DNA of 64,000 nucleotides from NCBI RefSeq assembly GCF_013745115.1, contig NZ_CP051151.1, positions 496,001 to 560,000 on the forward strand, read 5' to 3'. Each line of letters starts with the position of its first letter. Positions within the stretch are counted from its first letter, which is position 1. Both the position numbers and the translations under genes were made by a program. This DNA is from Hujiaoplasma nucleasis. GTDB taxonomy: Bacteria; Bacillota_I; Bacilli_A; Izemoplasmatales; Hujiaoplasmataceae. The notes below the pieces were generated by a model, which had not been told where the DNA came from, made no database searches, and was given only the letters and a program-made list of their open reading frames with translations. Of this stretch, positions 17,786 to 26,927 are shown piece after piece.

Positions 17786-18349
17786 TTATTCTTTATATCT
17801 AGTATCGTACTTTCCTGTTTCTGTTGATACGACGATTTTATCGCCTTCGTTAATAAATAGGGGTACTGATAATCTTAATCCTGTATTTGTGGTAGCTTCT
17901 TTGGTTGCGTTTGAAGCAGTGTTTCCTTTAGCCCCACCTGGTGTTTCAACAATTTCTAGAACCACTTTATCTGGTAGTTCTATACCAAGAATTTCTTTAC
18001 CATAAGAAATAATTTTAATATCCATTCCTTCTGTAATGAATTCTATTTTTCCTTCTAATTGGCTTTCATGTAATTCTAATTGTTCAAAAGTGTCATTGTT
18101 CATAAAAACATGTGTTTCCCCATTTTGGTATAAATATTGCATTGGATTTTTTTCAATCATTGCAGTTTCTATTTTAATACCTGAGTTGAATGTTTTATCA
18201 ATAACTGAATTTGTTCTTAAATTTCTTAGTTTCGTTCTAACAAATGCAGCACCTTTTCCTGGTTTAACATGTTGGAATTCAATGACTTGATAAATGTCAC
18301 CTTCATATTCAATGGTGACGCCTGTTTTAAAATCGTTTGTTGTAATCAT
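17786..18349 (-). CDS. efp: Translation elongation factor P
   Basis: This 187-residue EF-P has the three OB-like domains and the acceptor loop PGKG with K32 at the tip, which in Firmicutes is modified or left unmodified depending on the species. EF-P relieves ribosome stalling at proline runs. The first sensible start is ATG 18349. The only clear ribosome site, GAAAGGAGC, lies about 33 bases further upstream, with a perfect inverted repeat in between. A TTG nine bases upstream of the ATG is no closer to a useful spacing. Confidence 0.95.
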   Translation of the reverse strand: MITTNDFKTGVTIEYEGDIYQVIEFQHVKPGKGAAFVRTKLRNLRTNSVIDKTFNSGIKIETAMIEKNPMQYLYQNGETHVFMNNDTFEQLELHESQLEGKIEFITEGMDIKIISYGKEILGIELPDKVVLEIVETPGGAKGNTASNATKEATTNTGLRLSVPLFINEGDKIVVSTETGKYDTRYKE

Positions 18350-18356
18350 AAGTATC

Positions 18357-18379
18357 AATAATAAATTGAATTTATTATT
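18357..18379 (-). repeat. Perfect inverted repeat between the efp ribosome site and start codon
   Basis: AATAATAAATT and AATTTATTATT (18357-18367, 18369-18379) flank one base. Folded in RNA they would form an all-A/U hairpin of about eight to nine pairs, exactly filling the gap between GAAAGGAGC (18382-18390) and the ATG at 18349. Confidence 0.7.
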
Positions 18380-18410
18380 TTGCTCCTTTCAAATAATATC
18401 TAACGCAAAT

Positions 18411-18439
18411 ATTATAATATAAAATCGCTTTATTGACAA
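18411..18439 (-). promoter_or_regulatory. Promoter of the efp operon
   Basis: TTGTCA (18434-18439) and TATAAT (18411-18416) on the minus strand are 17 bases apart. The -35 matches five of six positions and the -10 is perfect. It shares DNA with the divergent rhodanese-gene control region. Confidence 0.8.
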
Positions 18440-18442
18440 TAG

Positions 18443-18471
18443 TTTTCACTTCTACTATAATATTAGTAGTC
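18443..18471 (+). promoter_or_regulatory. Promoter of the rhodanese-like gene
   Basis: TATAAT (18466-18471) is perfect. The -35 at the correct 17-base spacing is TTTTCA (18443-18448), four of six. AGGTGA (18478-18483) and the ATG follow shortly. Confidence 0.6.
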
Positions 18472-18487
18472 AAAATGAGGTGAAAAC

Positions 18488-18880
18488 ATGATTTTAGCAA
18501 TTCAAGATTGGATTTGGCCAATCGTTTTAGGTCTTTCGTTAGGTTTTTTAATCGCTTTTGCCAGAAATAAAAAAGGTAAGGGTTCTATTCTTGTCTTAGA
18601 AGCAGATGAATTTAGAAAAAATATGCGTCGTGGACAACTTATTGATATTCGTTCTGAAGATGATTATCTTAAAGAAAAAATCAATGGTAGTCGTAATTAT
18701 CCTAAAAAGCAAGTTTTTCAAAATCTTTATTTATTAAGAACCGATCAACCCGTATTTATTTATGGTGATGAGGATAAAGGTTTGGTCAAAAAAGTAGGTA
18801 AAAAATTAATTTCTAAGGGTTACTACCCTGTTTATCTTTTAAAAGGCGGTTTAAATGAATGGCCTTTCCCAAAAAAATAA
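18488..18880 (+). CDS. Membrane-anchored rhodanese-like protein without catalytic cysteine
   Basis: The protein has 130 residues: an N-terminal membrane helix (about 10-25, IVLGLSLGFLIAF), a basic linker and a rhodanese domain (about 35-128, with LIDIRSEDDYLKEKINGSRNYP and KGGLNEW). The place of the active-site Cys loop reads IYGDEDKG, with no cysteine in the whole protein, so sulfur transfer is unlikely. Bacillus YqhL-type proteins are similar. A binding or scaffold role is an inference. The ribosome site is AGGTGA. Confidence 0.85.
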   Translation: MILAIQDWIWPIVLGLSLGFLIAFARNKKGKGSILVLEADEFRKNMRRGQLIDIRSEDDYLKEKINGSRNYPKKQVFQNLYLLRTDQPVFIYGDEDKGLVKKVGKKLISKGYYPVYLLKGGLNEWPFPKK

Positions 18881-18885
18881 TCTTT

Positions 18886-19773
18886 TTATAAATCCATCTT
18901 CGGATGGGTTTTTTTTATGGTTTCAATCACTTGCTTAATGGTTTGATCAAAATTTTCAATATGAATATCAAACCATAAGACATCCATTTTATTCCTAAAC
19001 CATGTCATTTGTCTTTTAGCATAACGTCTTGAATTTCTTTGTATTAAAGCAATGGCTTCTTGAAGATCTATTTGCCCATCAAAATATTCATATAATTCTT
19101 TATAACCTATGGCTTGAGTCGCTTGAGAATGAACCTTGGCGTCATATAGTTTTTTTACTTCATCAAGTAATCCCTTATTCACCATATCAATCACTCTTTG
19201 GTCAATTCTTTGATATAGGTCTTCTCGAGGACTTCTTAAACCAATAACCATAAAATCTTTATAATAATCTTTAGGATTTTTTTGGAATTGATCTTCACTT
19301 TTTTCAAGTGCTCGAATCAGTCTTCTTTTATTTTGCATATCTATTTCATGGACTAAATCAGGATGTTTCATCTTCAATAATGATTGAAGTTGTGATAAGT
19401 CCATATTTTCATATAAATCATGTCTTTGAGGACCCTTAAATTGATAATCTTTGATAATTGATTGAAGATAGAGTCCTGATCCACCCACTAGAATAGGTGT
19501 TTTATTTTTTTCTCTTATTTCTTCAATTTTATGTCTTACAATCTTTTGATAGTCAGCCACAGAAAAACTTTCTTGAGGGTCAAGGATATCTAATAAATGA
19601 TGGGGAACTAATGCTTGTTCTTCTTTACTGGCTTTGGCTGTTCCTATATCTAAACCCTTATAGAATTGAAAAGCATCTCCTGATATAATTTCAGCATTGA
19701 TTTTTTTTGCAAGCTCAATGGATAATTTAGTTTTACCAACAGCGGTTGGTCCAAGTATACAAATTAAATCCAT
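18886..19773 (-). CDS. miaA: tRNA dimethylallyltransferase MiaA
   Basis: This 295-residue enzyme adds the isopentenyl group to A37 of tRNAs reading UNN codons. It has the P-loop GPTAVGKT at 8-15, the catalytic D34 in SGDAFQFYKGLDIGTAK (usual SxDSxQvYkxldIGTaK), VGGSGLY near 98 and the tRNA-binding RRYAKRQMTWFRN motif near 255. The start lies one base after the mutL stop. MiaB, acting on the MiaA product, is encoded in the same block. Confidence 0.96.
   Translation of the reverse strand: MDLICILGPTAVGKTKLSIELAKKINAEIISGDAFQFYKGLDIGTAKASKEEQALVPHHLLDILDPQESFSVADYQKIVRHKIEEIREKNKTPILVGGSGLYLQSIIKDYQFKGPQRHDLYENMDLSQLQSLLKMKHPDLVHEIDMQNKRRLIRALEKSEDQFQKNPKDYYKDFMVIGLRSPREDLYQRIDQRVIDMVNKGLLDEVKKLYDAKVHSQATQAIGYKELYEYFDGQIDLQEAIALIQRNSRRYAKRQMTWFRNKMDVLWFDIHIENFDQTIKQVIETIKKTHPKMDL
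18891..18916 (+). terminator. UUCG-loop terminator of the rhodanese-like gene
   Basis: AATCCATC-TTCG-GATGGGTT (18891-18910) forms an 8-bp stem with one G-U pair and a UUCG tetraloop, followed by a run of T to 18916. It lies inside the 3' end of the convergent miaA coding sequence. Confidence 0.88.
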
Positions 19774-19774
19774 T

Positions 19775-21466
19775 TTATATCACCCGGTTAAACCAATGTT
19801 CAACTTGTGAATGCTTGATTTCTACAATGATTGGTCGTCCATGAGGACAAGTATAAGGTTTTTGGCATTGTCTTAAATCTTTAATCAAATGGTCTGCCTC
19901 AGCTTTAGTAATATAATGGTTGGCTTTTAAAGAATGCTTACAAGCTAATAAGATGGCTAAGTCGTCAATTAATTCTTTTTTTGAAGTACGCTTATCTTCA
20001 GAAAATTGATCAATGATGGTTTCCATATAAATGTCTTCATAATTTTTAGGAAACCATAAAGGAATTTCTTTGACTAAAAGATGGTCGTCATTAATGTCAA
20101 ATTTGATACCAATATTTTCTATATCATCTTTATGATTTTTAAGCTTGGTTAAGACATCAGCAGGAAAATCCATTCTTATAGGAAATATGGTTGTTTGAAT
20201 CATTTGATTGTTAATTTGCATTTCCTTGGCATAGCGTTCATATCTTATTCTTTCTGCCGCAGCGTGTTGGTCAACCATGTATAAACCTTGATCGTTTTGA
20301 AAAAGTAGATATGTTCCACTATATTGGCCAATATATGATAAATCAGGTATAATTTTTCTTTTTTCTTCTTGAATATTTATAGTATCATTCTCATAAAAAG
20401 TTTGATTTTCTTCTTTTATTTCTAAGCCTTGTGTAAAATCAATGGTCGTTTGAATATCCTCATTCTTGACTTCTTGAAAAATCGGTTTATCTTTAACCAC
20501 CTCAGATATACTTGAACGAATTAAATCGATTAAGGCTTGCTTTTCTGAAAATTTAACTTCTTGTTTTCTCGGATGAACATTGACATCAATCAATAAGGGA
20601 TCAACATCAATATATAATACTGTGATTGGATATCTTTGTTTTGGAATTAATTGGTCATAAGATTCTAAAATTGCTTGAACAATTTCAGTGTCTTGAATGA
20701 CTCGATGATTGACAATAATATGGATATATTGACGATTGGAACGATTAATCACAGGTTTTGTGGTTTTTCCATAGATCTTGAAATCTCTTGTTTGACCTTG
20801 AAAATCCAATAAAGCCGAACCCACATTGATCCCATAAATTTGTGCCATTAGATTTTTAATTGAACCTTGGCCATTGGATGAAAATAATAATTTTTGATTA
20901 TTACTTAACCTAAAGGAAATATTAGGATATGATAAGGCGAATTGGTAAATGAGTGCTTGTATTAAGGCTAGTTCGTATTGTTCAGACTTTAAATATTTAA
21001 AACGAGCAGGTGTATAGTAAAATATTTTTTCTACTTCAACCATGGTTCCTTGATTTAAAGAAGCATCTTTGATTTCTATAAATTGACCATTATCAAAAAC
21101 CACGGCTTTGGCCGAGTCTTTTAGATTGCTGGTGATGGTCATTTTTGAAATTGAGGCAATGGATGGGATGGCTTCACCCCTAAAGCCTAAAGATTTTATT
21201 CTAAATAAATCATTAACTGAACTGATTTTTGATGTTGCATGTCTTTCAAAAGCAGCCAGCAAATCATCTTCATCCATACCTAAGCCATCATCAATAACCC
21301 TCATCATTTTTAAGCCAGAATCTTGTAATTCTATATCGATTTTTTTTGCTTGGGCATCAATAGCATTTTCTACAAGTTCTTTAATGACATTGGCTAGTTT
21401 TTCAATGACTTCTCCAGCAGCTATTTTATTAGCTATAATTGGATCTAGTTTTTTTATAAGTCCCAT
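19775..21466 (-). CDS. mutL: DNA mismatch repair protein MutL
   Basis: This 563-residue protein has the GHKL ATPase domain at the N-terminus (IAAGEVIEKLANVIKELVENAIDA near 15-40, DDGLGMD near 59, GFRGEA near 93). The C-terminal domain has the endonuclease metal motif DQHAAAERIR near 397, plus ACKHSLKA and CPHGRP near its end. The motif marks it as a nicking MutL, as in bacteria without MutH. AAAGGA precedes the ATG, two bases after mutS. Confidence 0.96.
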   Translation of the reverse strand: MGLIKKLDPIIANKIAAGEVIEKLANVIKELVENAIDAQAKKIDIELQDSGLKMMRVIDDGLGMDEDDLLAAFERHATSKISSVNDLFRIKSLGFRGEAIPSIASISKMTITSNLKDSAKAVVFDNGQFIEIKDASLNQGTMVEVEKIFYYTPARFKYLKSEQYELALIQALIYQFALSYPNISFRLSNNQKLLFSSNGQGSIKNLMAQIYGINVGSALLDFQGQTRDFKIYGKTTKPVINRSNRQYIHIIVNHRVIQDTEIVQAILESYDQLIPKQRYPITVLYIDVDPLLIDVNVHPRKQEVKFSEKQALIDLIRSSISEVVKDKPIFQEVKNEDIQTTIDFTQGLEIKEENQTFYENDTINIQEEKRKIIPDLSYIGQYSGTYLLFQNDQGLYMVDQHAAAERIRYERYAKEMQINNQMIQTTIFPIRMDFPADVLTKLKNHKDDIENIGIKFDINDDHLLVKEIPLWFPKNYEDIYMETIIDQFSEDKRTSKKELIDDLAILLACKHSLKANHYITKAEADHLIKDLRQCQKPYTCPHGRPIIVEIKHSQVEHWFNRVI

Positions 21467-21468
21467 AA

Positions 21469-24057
21469 TTAATCCTTTTTATCAATGGTTTTAATGGCTT
21501 CAATGAGTTCATTTAAGATATTCATGGCATTCAAAGGTGTAATATCTAAGATATCTATTTTTTTAATTTGATCAATCACTGATTGGTATTTTTCTTCTTC
21601 TACATCTTTTTCAATGCTTTCCATATAATTAAATAAATCTATAGTTTGGGCTTTAATGACATTGTAGCCATGGTTTTTTTCTAACTCGTCTAAGATAGAC
21701 TTGGCTCTTTCAATGACCACTTTAGGCATTTTAGCTAACTTAGCCACATGAATACCATAAGATCTATCCGTTGGTCCATCGACAACCTTATGCAAGAAAA
21801 CTATATCTCCCTTTTCTTCTTTGGCTTTAACATGAACATTTCTTAAAGATTTTAAATCATCTTCAAGGTGTGTTAATTCATGGTAATGTGTCGAAAATAA
21901 AACTTTGGCTTTTAGTTTATGGTGACTGTATTCTATAATTGCTTGGGCTAAGGCCATACCATCATAAGTGGCTGTTCCTCTTCCTATTTCATCAAATAAA
22001 ATTAAAGAATTTGATGTCGCGTTTCTTAAGGCATAGTTGACTTCATTCATTTCCACCATAAAGGTTGATTGACCCGTAGAAATATCATCACTAGCACCTA
22101 TTCGAGTAAATATTTGATCAACAATAAAGAGTTTCGCTGATTTTGCAGGAACAAAACAACCCATTTGAGCCATGATAACAATTAAAGCACTTTGTCTCAT
22201 GAAAGTCGATTTACCACTCATGTTAGGACCAGTAATTAATAATATTTGGTTTTTTTCATCCATATAGAGTGAATTTTCAATAAAAACTTGATCAGAAATA
22301 GCTTCGACTACAGGGTGTCTTCCATCAATAATTTCTAATTTCTTTTCTTCGATTAATTGAGGTTTTATATATCTTTTTTCCATAGAAATTTTGGAAAATG
22401 CTATAAGCATATCTATAAAAGCTAGGTCTCTAGCAATACTTTGTAAATGTACTGTTTCTTTTTGAACCTGATCTCTAATTTCTATAAACAAATCATATTC
22501 TAATTGTTCGATTTTTTCTTTAGAACCTAAAATTATTGATTCTTTTTCTTTTAGTTCATCAGTGATAAATCTTTCTGAATTGGTAAGGGTTTGTTTTCTA
22601 TCATAAGCAAATTCATCTTTAACTTGTGAAAGTTGTCCCTTAGAAATTTCTATATAATAACCAAAAACCCTATTAAAACCAACTTTTAAGTTTTTAATAC
22701 CGGTTTTTTTTCTTTCTCTTTCAACAAAATCATCTAACCATGATTTTGCATTGGCAGAAATATCTTTAATTTCATCTAATCTTTGAGAGTAGCCTTCTTT
22801 AATAAAACCACCTTCCTTGATGGTTAATGGTGGTTGATCAACGATGGCTTGGTCTATTAAATCTACAATAGTTTGGACATCAGGTATATTTTCAACCAAA
22901 GTTTGACCATATATATTATTTAAAGCCAATAGGTTTTCTTTAATGCTTGGTAATGTTTTTAGTGAATTTTTTAGATTAACTAAATCTTTTGCATTACAAT
23001 TACCAAAAGATAACCTACCAACAATTCTCTCTAGGTCATAGACTTTCTTAAGTTCATTGATTATTTCTTCTTTTTCAATAAAATGGTCATTGAATGATTC
23101 AACCAAAGAATATCTCTGTTGGATTTTGTCTTTATCAATCAATGGCCTTTGGATATTTTGTTTTAAAAATCTAGAACCCATGGCTGTTTTACAGTGGTCT
23201 AAAAGCCAGAATAAAGTCGATTTTTCAGACTTAGACATCATGGTTCTCGTTAATTCTAAATTCATCTTAGAGGCATTGTCTATTCTTAAGTAAGATTGTG
23301 ATGAAAAAACTTGTACTTTTTGTAAGTGTAATAATTCTTTCTTTTGGGTTTTTTCAAGATAATTGATTAATCTCGCAAAAGCTTTTAGTAAATGCTTATC
23401 ATAAATATCAGAGATTAAAGAACGATAATAGGATTTTAAATCTGTATTATCTTCTAATGATATAGTTAATTGATGGTTCTTTAAATAATGTTCGATGTCT
23501 TGATGATTAAATTTAGAATCCACCACCACTTCTCTTACATTTAAAGAAATGATTTCATTGAATAAAATATCAATATCATTGGGTAATATTTGTAAGAAAT
23601 TTTCTCCTGTTGTTAAATCTGAATAAGCCAGTATAAAACCATTTTTATCATCAGAAATGGCCACAATATAATTATTGTCTTTTTGATTAATAAGTGATTC
23701 TTCAATTAAGGTCCCTGGTGTGACTAATTTAACAATTTCTCTTTCAACAATTTGTCCTTTAACTGGTTCAGTCGTTTGTTCTGCAATAGCAACCTTATAG
23801 CCCTTATCAATGAGTTTTTCTATGTATATATTGGCTGAATGATAAGGAACGCCACACATAGGTACTTTTTCCTCAGCACCTGCATCTCTTCCTGTTAAGA
23901 CTATTTCTAGTTCTTTAGAAGCAACAATGGCATCTTGGAAAAACATTTCATAGAAGTCTCCAAGTCGAAAAAAGACTATATAGTCACTATAGTCTTTTTT
24001 TATCTTAAGATATTGTTGCATCATGGGTGTGTATTGTATTATTGTGTCTTTTTTCAA
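21469..24057 (-). CDS. mutS: DNA mismatch recognition protein MutS
   Basis: The protein has 862 residues, full length. The mismatch-reading domain begins MMQQYLKIKKDYSDYIVFFRLGDFYEMF, with the Phe-x-Glu equivalent at FYEMF. Connector, lever and clamp domains follow, then the ATPase with GPNMSGKST near 610, DEIGRGTATYDG and STHYHEL. The start is a TTG at 24057, supported by AAGGAG eight bases upstream. It is coupled to mutL in one unit. Confidence 0.96.
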   Translation of the reverse strand: MKKDTIIQYTPMMQQYLKIKKDYSDYIVFFRLGDFYEMFFQDAIVASKELEIVLTGRDAGAEEKVPMCGVPYHSANIYIEKLIDKGYKVAIAEQTTEPVKGQIVEREIVKLVTPGTLIEESLINQKDNNYIVAISDDKNGFILAYSDLTTGENFLQILPNDIDILFNEIISLNVREVVVDSKFNHQDIEHYLKNHQLTISLEDNTDLKSYYRSLISDIYDKHLLKAFARLINYLEKTQKKELLHLQKVQVFSSQSYLRIDNASKMNLELTRTMMSKSEKSTLFWLLDHCKTAMGSRFLKQNIQRPLIDKDKIQQRYSLVESFNDHFIEKEEIINELKKVYDLERIVGRLSFGNCNAKDLVNLKNSLKTLPSIKENLLALNNIYGQTLVENIPDVQTIVDLIDQAIVDQPPLTIKEGGFIKEGYSQRLDEIKDISANAKSWLDDFVERERKKTGIKNLKVGFNRVFGYYIEISKGQLSQVKDEFAYDRKQTLTNSERFITDELKEKESIILGSKEKIEQLEYDLFIEIRDQVQKETVHLQSIARDLAFIDMLIAFSKISMEKRYIKPQLIEEKKLEIIDGRHPVVEAISDQVFIENSLYMDEKNQILLITGPNMSGKSTFMRQSALIVIMAQMGCFVPAKSAKLFIVDQIFTRIGASDDISTGQSTFMVEMNEVNYALRNATSNSLILFDEIGRGTATYDGMALAQAIIEYSHHKLKAKVLFSTHYHELTHLEDDLKSLRNVHVKAKEEKGDIVFLHKVVDGPTDRSYGIHVAKLAKMPKVVIERAKSILDELEKNHGYNVIKAQTIDLFNYMESIEKDVEEEKYQSVIDQIKKIDILDITPLNAMNILNELIEAIKTIDKKD

Positions 24058-24077
24058 GTGTTACTCCTTCTAATTGC

Positions 24078-25400
24078 TTATTTCCAGAAAACTGGGATAT
24101 TAAAAGGAAGATTTCCTTCATCTATATACAAGTAATGGATGACTGAATATGCCACAAAGGCAAGGACCAATATAAGTAGGGTAAAGAATATAACTTTAAA
24201 TACTTTTCTACGTTTTTTCTTCTTATGGTATTTACGGATAATATAAGCAATTTTTTCATCTAGTAATTCTTTTTCTTCTTCAGTTAATAAATCAGTATCA
24301 ACAAGTTCTAATGGAAGGTCTTTTTCTTCTTCCTCAATTTCTTCTTTAATTTCTTGCTTAGGTTCTTTTTTAAGATCTTTTTTGACTTCTTTCTTAACTT
24401 GAACTTCTTCTTCTTTAATTTCTTCAATTTCGTGAGTTTCTTGAATGGCTATTTCTTCCTCTATTTCTTCTTCTTCAGGAATATCTTCGATGATGATATC
24501 ATCTTCAGCTGGTTCTTCAGGAATAATAACATCTTCAATAACCTCATCTTTAACTTCTTCGATTTCTTCTTCAAGCTCTTCTTCAAGTTTTGGAATTGGT
24601 ATATTGTAATTGTAATTATCATTTGGAATGTCTTTATGGTACATGCCAAGTGAGAATTTTATAAACTCTATCATATCTCTTTTCTTAAGATCAGTAGAAA
24701 TTCTAAAGCCTTTATCCTTAGCATATATTTCAATATCAAGGATGCTCTTGGTAGAAAGATGAGCAACTTCTTCTTCAGTTAATCTTAATTTAGCCGCAAG
24801 GATTTCGATCAAGCGGTTTTTATTGATGCGTCTAGGGACTTTGATACCATATTTTTGACCTAAGTCTTTTAGGTCACCTAGGGTATGTGAAGTAAGGGTT
24901 TCATCTGTCCAATCATTTGAATGAATACCATCGATGTAACCTGTTGTTTGGAATAAGCGGTTTTCAATCAATTGGTAAAACTCATCATATGACATTCTTT
25001 CTACTTGTAACTCATAGTGATCTTTTAATTCAATGATTTGATCAAAGAATGAACGATCTATATCTTTGGTGTCTTTATTTAAGTATAAGAAATTAAATAG
25101 CATTTCTTTAAATTTAGGCAAATCAAAAGGTAATTCATACTGATGAATTAATTTATCAAGTAAAAAGATTGAATGCATATCATAGTTTCTTAAACGATAT
25201 TGCAATTCATCGGTATATGACTGATATCTTTTACTTTCAAAAACCTCATCTCTTATCGTTTCTTTTAATAAAAAACGATAAATGAAAAGTGGTAATTTGA
25301 TGTGATGTTCCTTCATCCTTTCAACGATATCTTTGATAGGTACCACAACCATGTTTACTGAAAAATCAAAAAACTCTTGGTTATTATTAAATTTACTCAT
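24078..25400 (-). CDS. Unrecognised tail-anchored acidic protein with two SAP/Rho_N-like motifs
   Basis: I do not recognise this 440-residue protein as a named family. Residues 1-165 are helical and charged. At about 170-255 there are two helix-extended-loop-helix segments resembling SAP or Rho_N motifs: LGDLKDLGQKYGIKVPRRINKNRLIEIL and, in looser form, DIEIYAKDKGFRI with KKRDMIEFI. Residues about 275-375 are a low-complexity Glu/Lys-rich stretch, and a hydrophobic segment near 412-430 follows the basic KKKKRRK and ends close to the C-terminus. It looks like a membrane-tethered nucleic-acid-binding protein. It sits between miaB and mutS. ATG 25400 is preferred, with AGGGTGG upstream; GTG 25409 would include it. 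Confidence 0.8.
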   Translation of the reverse strand: MSKFNNNQEFFDFSVNMVVVPIKDIVERMKEHHIKLPLFIYRFLLKETIRDEVFESKRYQSYTDELQYRLRNYDMHSIFLLDKLIHQYELPFDLPKFKEMLFNFLYLNKDTKDIDRSFFDQIIELKDHYELQVERMSYDEFYQLIENRLFQTTGYIDGIHSNDWTDETLTSHTLGDLKDLGQKYGIKVPRRINKNRLIEILAAKLRLTEEEVAHLSTKSILDIEIYAKDKGFRISTDLKKRDMIEFIKFSLGMYHKDIPNDNYNYNIPIPKLEEELEEEIEEVKDEVIEDVIIPEEPAEDDIIIEDIPEEEEIEEEIAIQETHEIEEIKEEEVQVKKEVKKDLKKEPKQEIKEEIEEEEKDLPLELVDTDLLTEEEKELLDEKIAYIIRKYHKKKKRRKVFKVIFFTLLILVLAFVAYSVIHYLYIDEGNLPFNIPVFWK

Positions 25401-25433
25401 AAATACCACCCTTTACTTATATATTATAGGTTC

Positions 25434-25462
25434 ATTTTACACCATTAAAATAAATATTTCAA
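25434..25462 (-). promoter_or_regulatory. Possible promoter before the acidic protein gene and mutSL
   Basis: TTGAAA (25457-25462) and TAAAAT (25434-25439) are 17 bases apart on the minus strand, five of six matches each. A perfect TATAAT also occurs at 25423-25428 but lacks a good -35. Confidence 0.5.
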
Positions 25463-25499
25463 TAACATTGGTTATATTTTTAGCGATTTCCATATATTT

Positions 25500-26927
25500 T
25501 TATGAATTTTTGATGATTCCGTCCAAAGACCACGTTTTTGCTTCTTCAATATATACTTCAATGATTTTTCCTACTAAAGATTCTGGTCCTTTAAAGTTAA
25601 CAAGTTTATTGTTTTCTGTATAGCCTGATAAAACATCTGGTCTAGTTTTTGAAGGTCCTTCAACTAAGACTTTAACTGTTTGGTGTTCAAAACGCTTATT
25701 GCCTCTTAAATATCCTTCATTGACTAGTTTATTTAATTGATATAACCGTGATTTGGCTTCTTCTTCAGAAATATTGTTTTCATAAGAAGCGGCTGGTGTT
25801 CCTTTTCTTGGTGAATATATAAAGGTATAAGCGCCTTCAAAACGAGCTTTTTCAACCAAGTCTAAGGTCTCTTTAAAATCATCTTCTGTTTCACTAGGAA
25901 AAGCAACAATAATATCTGTGGTTAATGATACGTTAGGAATTTTATCATATATTTTTTCAACCAAAGTCAGATACTCTTCTTTAGTGTACTTACGATTCAT
26001 CTTCTTTAAGACTGAATTAGATCCTGATTGAACAGGTAGATGTATAAAAGGCATAATATTGTCATATTTTGAAATAATATCAATAATATCATCTGAGAAA
26101 TCTTTAGGATGTGAGGTTGTAAATTTTATTCTAGGGACATCTAACTTGGCTAAATCTTCTAAAAGATTAGCAAAACTATAGTCTATATTATCAAAATCTA
26201 AACCATAGGAATTTACATTTTGACCTAAAAGTGTTATTTCTTTATAACCTCTTTTAACTAAATTTTTAACTTCTTTAATGATATAGTCTTTTTGTCTAGA
26301 TCTTTCTTTACCTCTTGTATAAGGTACAATACAGTAAGTACAAAACTCATCACAACCATACATAATGTTGACCCAGGCTTTAAAACGATGATCTCTTGCT
26401 TGAGGAAGGTTTTCAATAATGTCTCCTTCTTTAGAGAAGACTTCAATCAAGCGCTTCTTTTCAACCATGACATAGTGTAAGTATTCAATGAATTGCGAGA
26501 CATTGTGAGTACCAAATACAATATCAACATGTTTGTATTTATTGAGTATTCTCTCAACAACAGCTTCTTCTTGAGGCATACAACCAGCCACGGCAATGAT
26601 CATATTAGGATTAACTTTTTTATAACTTTTAAGTCTTCCTAATTCACCAAAAACCTTATTTTCTGCATTTTCTCTTATGGCACAGGTATTAATAATTAAG
26701 ACATCTGTTTCCTCAATAATATCAGTTTTTGTAAAGGCTTGATCTTCTAATAAACCTGCAAGGACTTCTGTATCAGCTTCATTGGCTTGACATCCATGGG
26801 TTTGAATTAAATATTTTTTACCTAGACCTAGGTTAATGATTTCTGTTTTTTGATATTCTTTTGTTTCTATATGTTCTTTAGATCTTTTTCTAGCAAGTTT
26901 AAGATCTGGTTTATGAAGTTTTTCCAT
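25500..26927 (-). CDS. miaB: tRNA methylthiotransferase MiaB
   Basis: This 475-residue radical-SAM enzyme converts i6A37 to ms2i6A37 in tRNA. The N-terminal cluster domain begins at TQGCQANEADTE (residues about 63-75; the usual THGCQxN is THGCQAN here), with further cysteines at NTCAIRENA and AGCMPQ. The radical-SAM CxxxCxxC lies in YGCDEFCTYCIVPYTRG near 190-206. A TRAM domain closes the protein. Its substrate maker MiaA is encoded 7 kb downstream in the same cluster. It overlaps ymdB by 17 bases and has AGGGGAG upstream. Confidence 0.96.
   Translation of the reverse strand: MEKLHKPDLKLARKRSKEHIETKEYQKTEIINLGLGKKYLIQTHGCQANEADTEVLAGLLEDQAFTKTDIIEETDVLIINTCAIRENAENKVFGELGRLKSYKKVNPNMIIAVAGCMPQEEAVVERILNKYKHVDIVFGTHNVSQFIEYLHYVMVEKKRLIEVFSKEGDIIENLPQARDHRFKAWVNIMYGCDEFCTYCIVPYTRGKERSRQKDYIIKEVKNLVKRGYKEITLLGQNVNSYGLDFDNIDYSFANLLEDLAKLDVPRIKFTTSHPKDFSDDIIDIISKYDNIMPFIHLPVQSGSNSVLKKMNRKYTKEEYLTLVEKIYDKIPNVSLTTDIIVAFPSETEDDFKETLDLVEKARFEGAYTFIYSPRKGTPAASYENNISEEEAKSRLYQLNKLVNEGYLRGNKRFEHQTVKVLVEGPSKTRPDVLSGYTENNKLVNFKGPESLVGKIIEVYIEEAKTWSLDGIIKNS

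Noticed and set aside
18433-18471. TTGACA paired with the TATAAT of the rhodanese gene
   Set aside because: The boxes are 27 bases apart, too far for a normal promoter. TTTTCA at 17 bases was used instead; the TTGACA bases overlap the opposite-strand efp -35 box.
24290-24600. Tandem-repeat-like CTTCTTC/TTCTTCTT stretch
   Set aside because: It is the coding DNA of the Glu/Lys-rich linker of the tail-anchored protein; the repeat is irregular and not a separate element.
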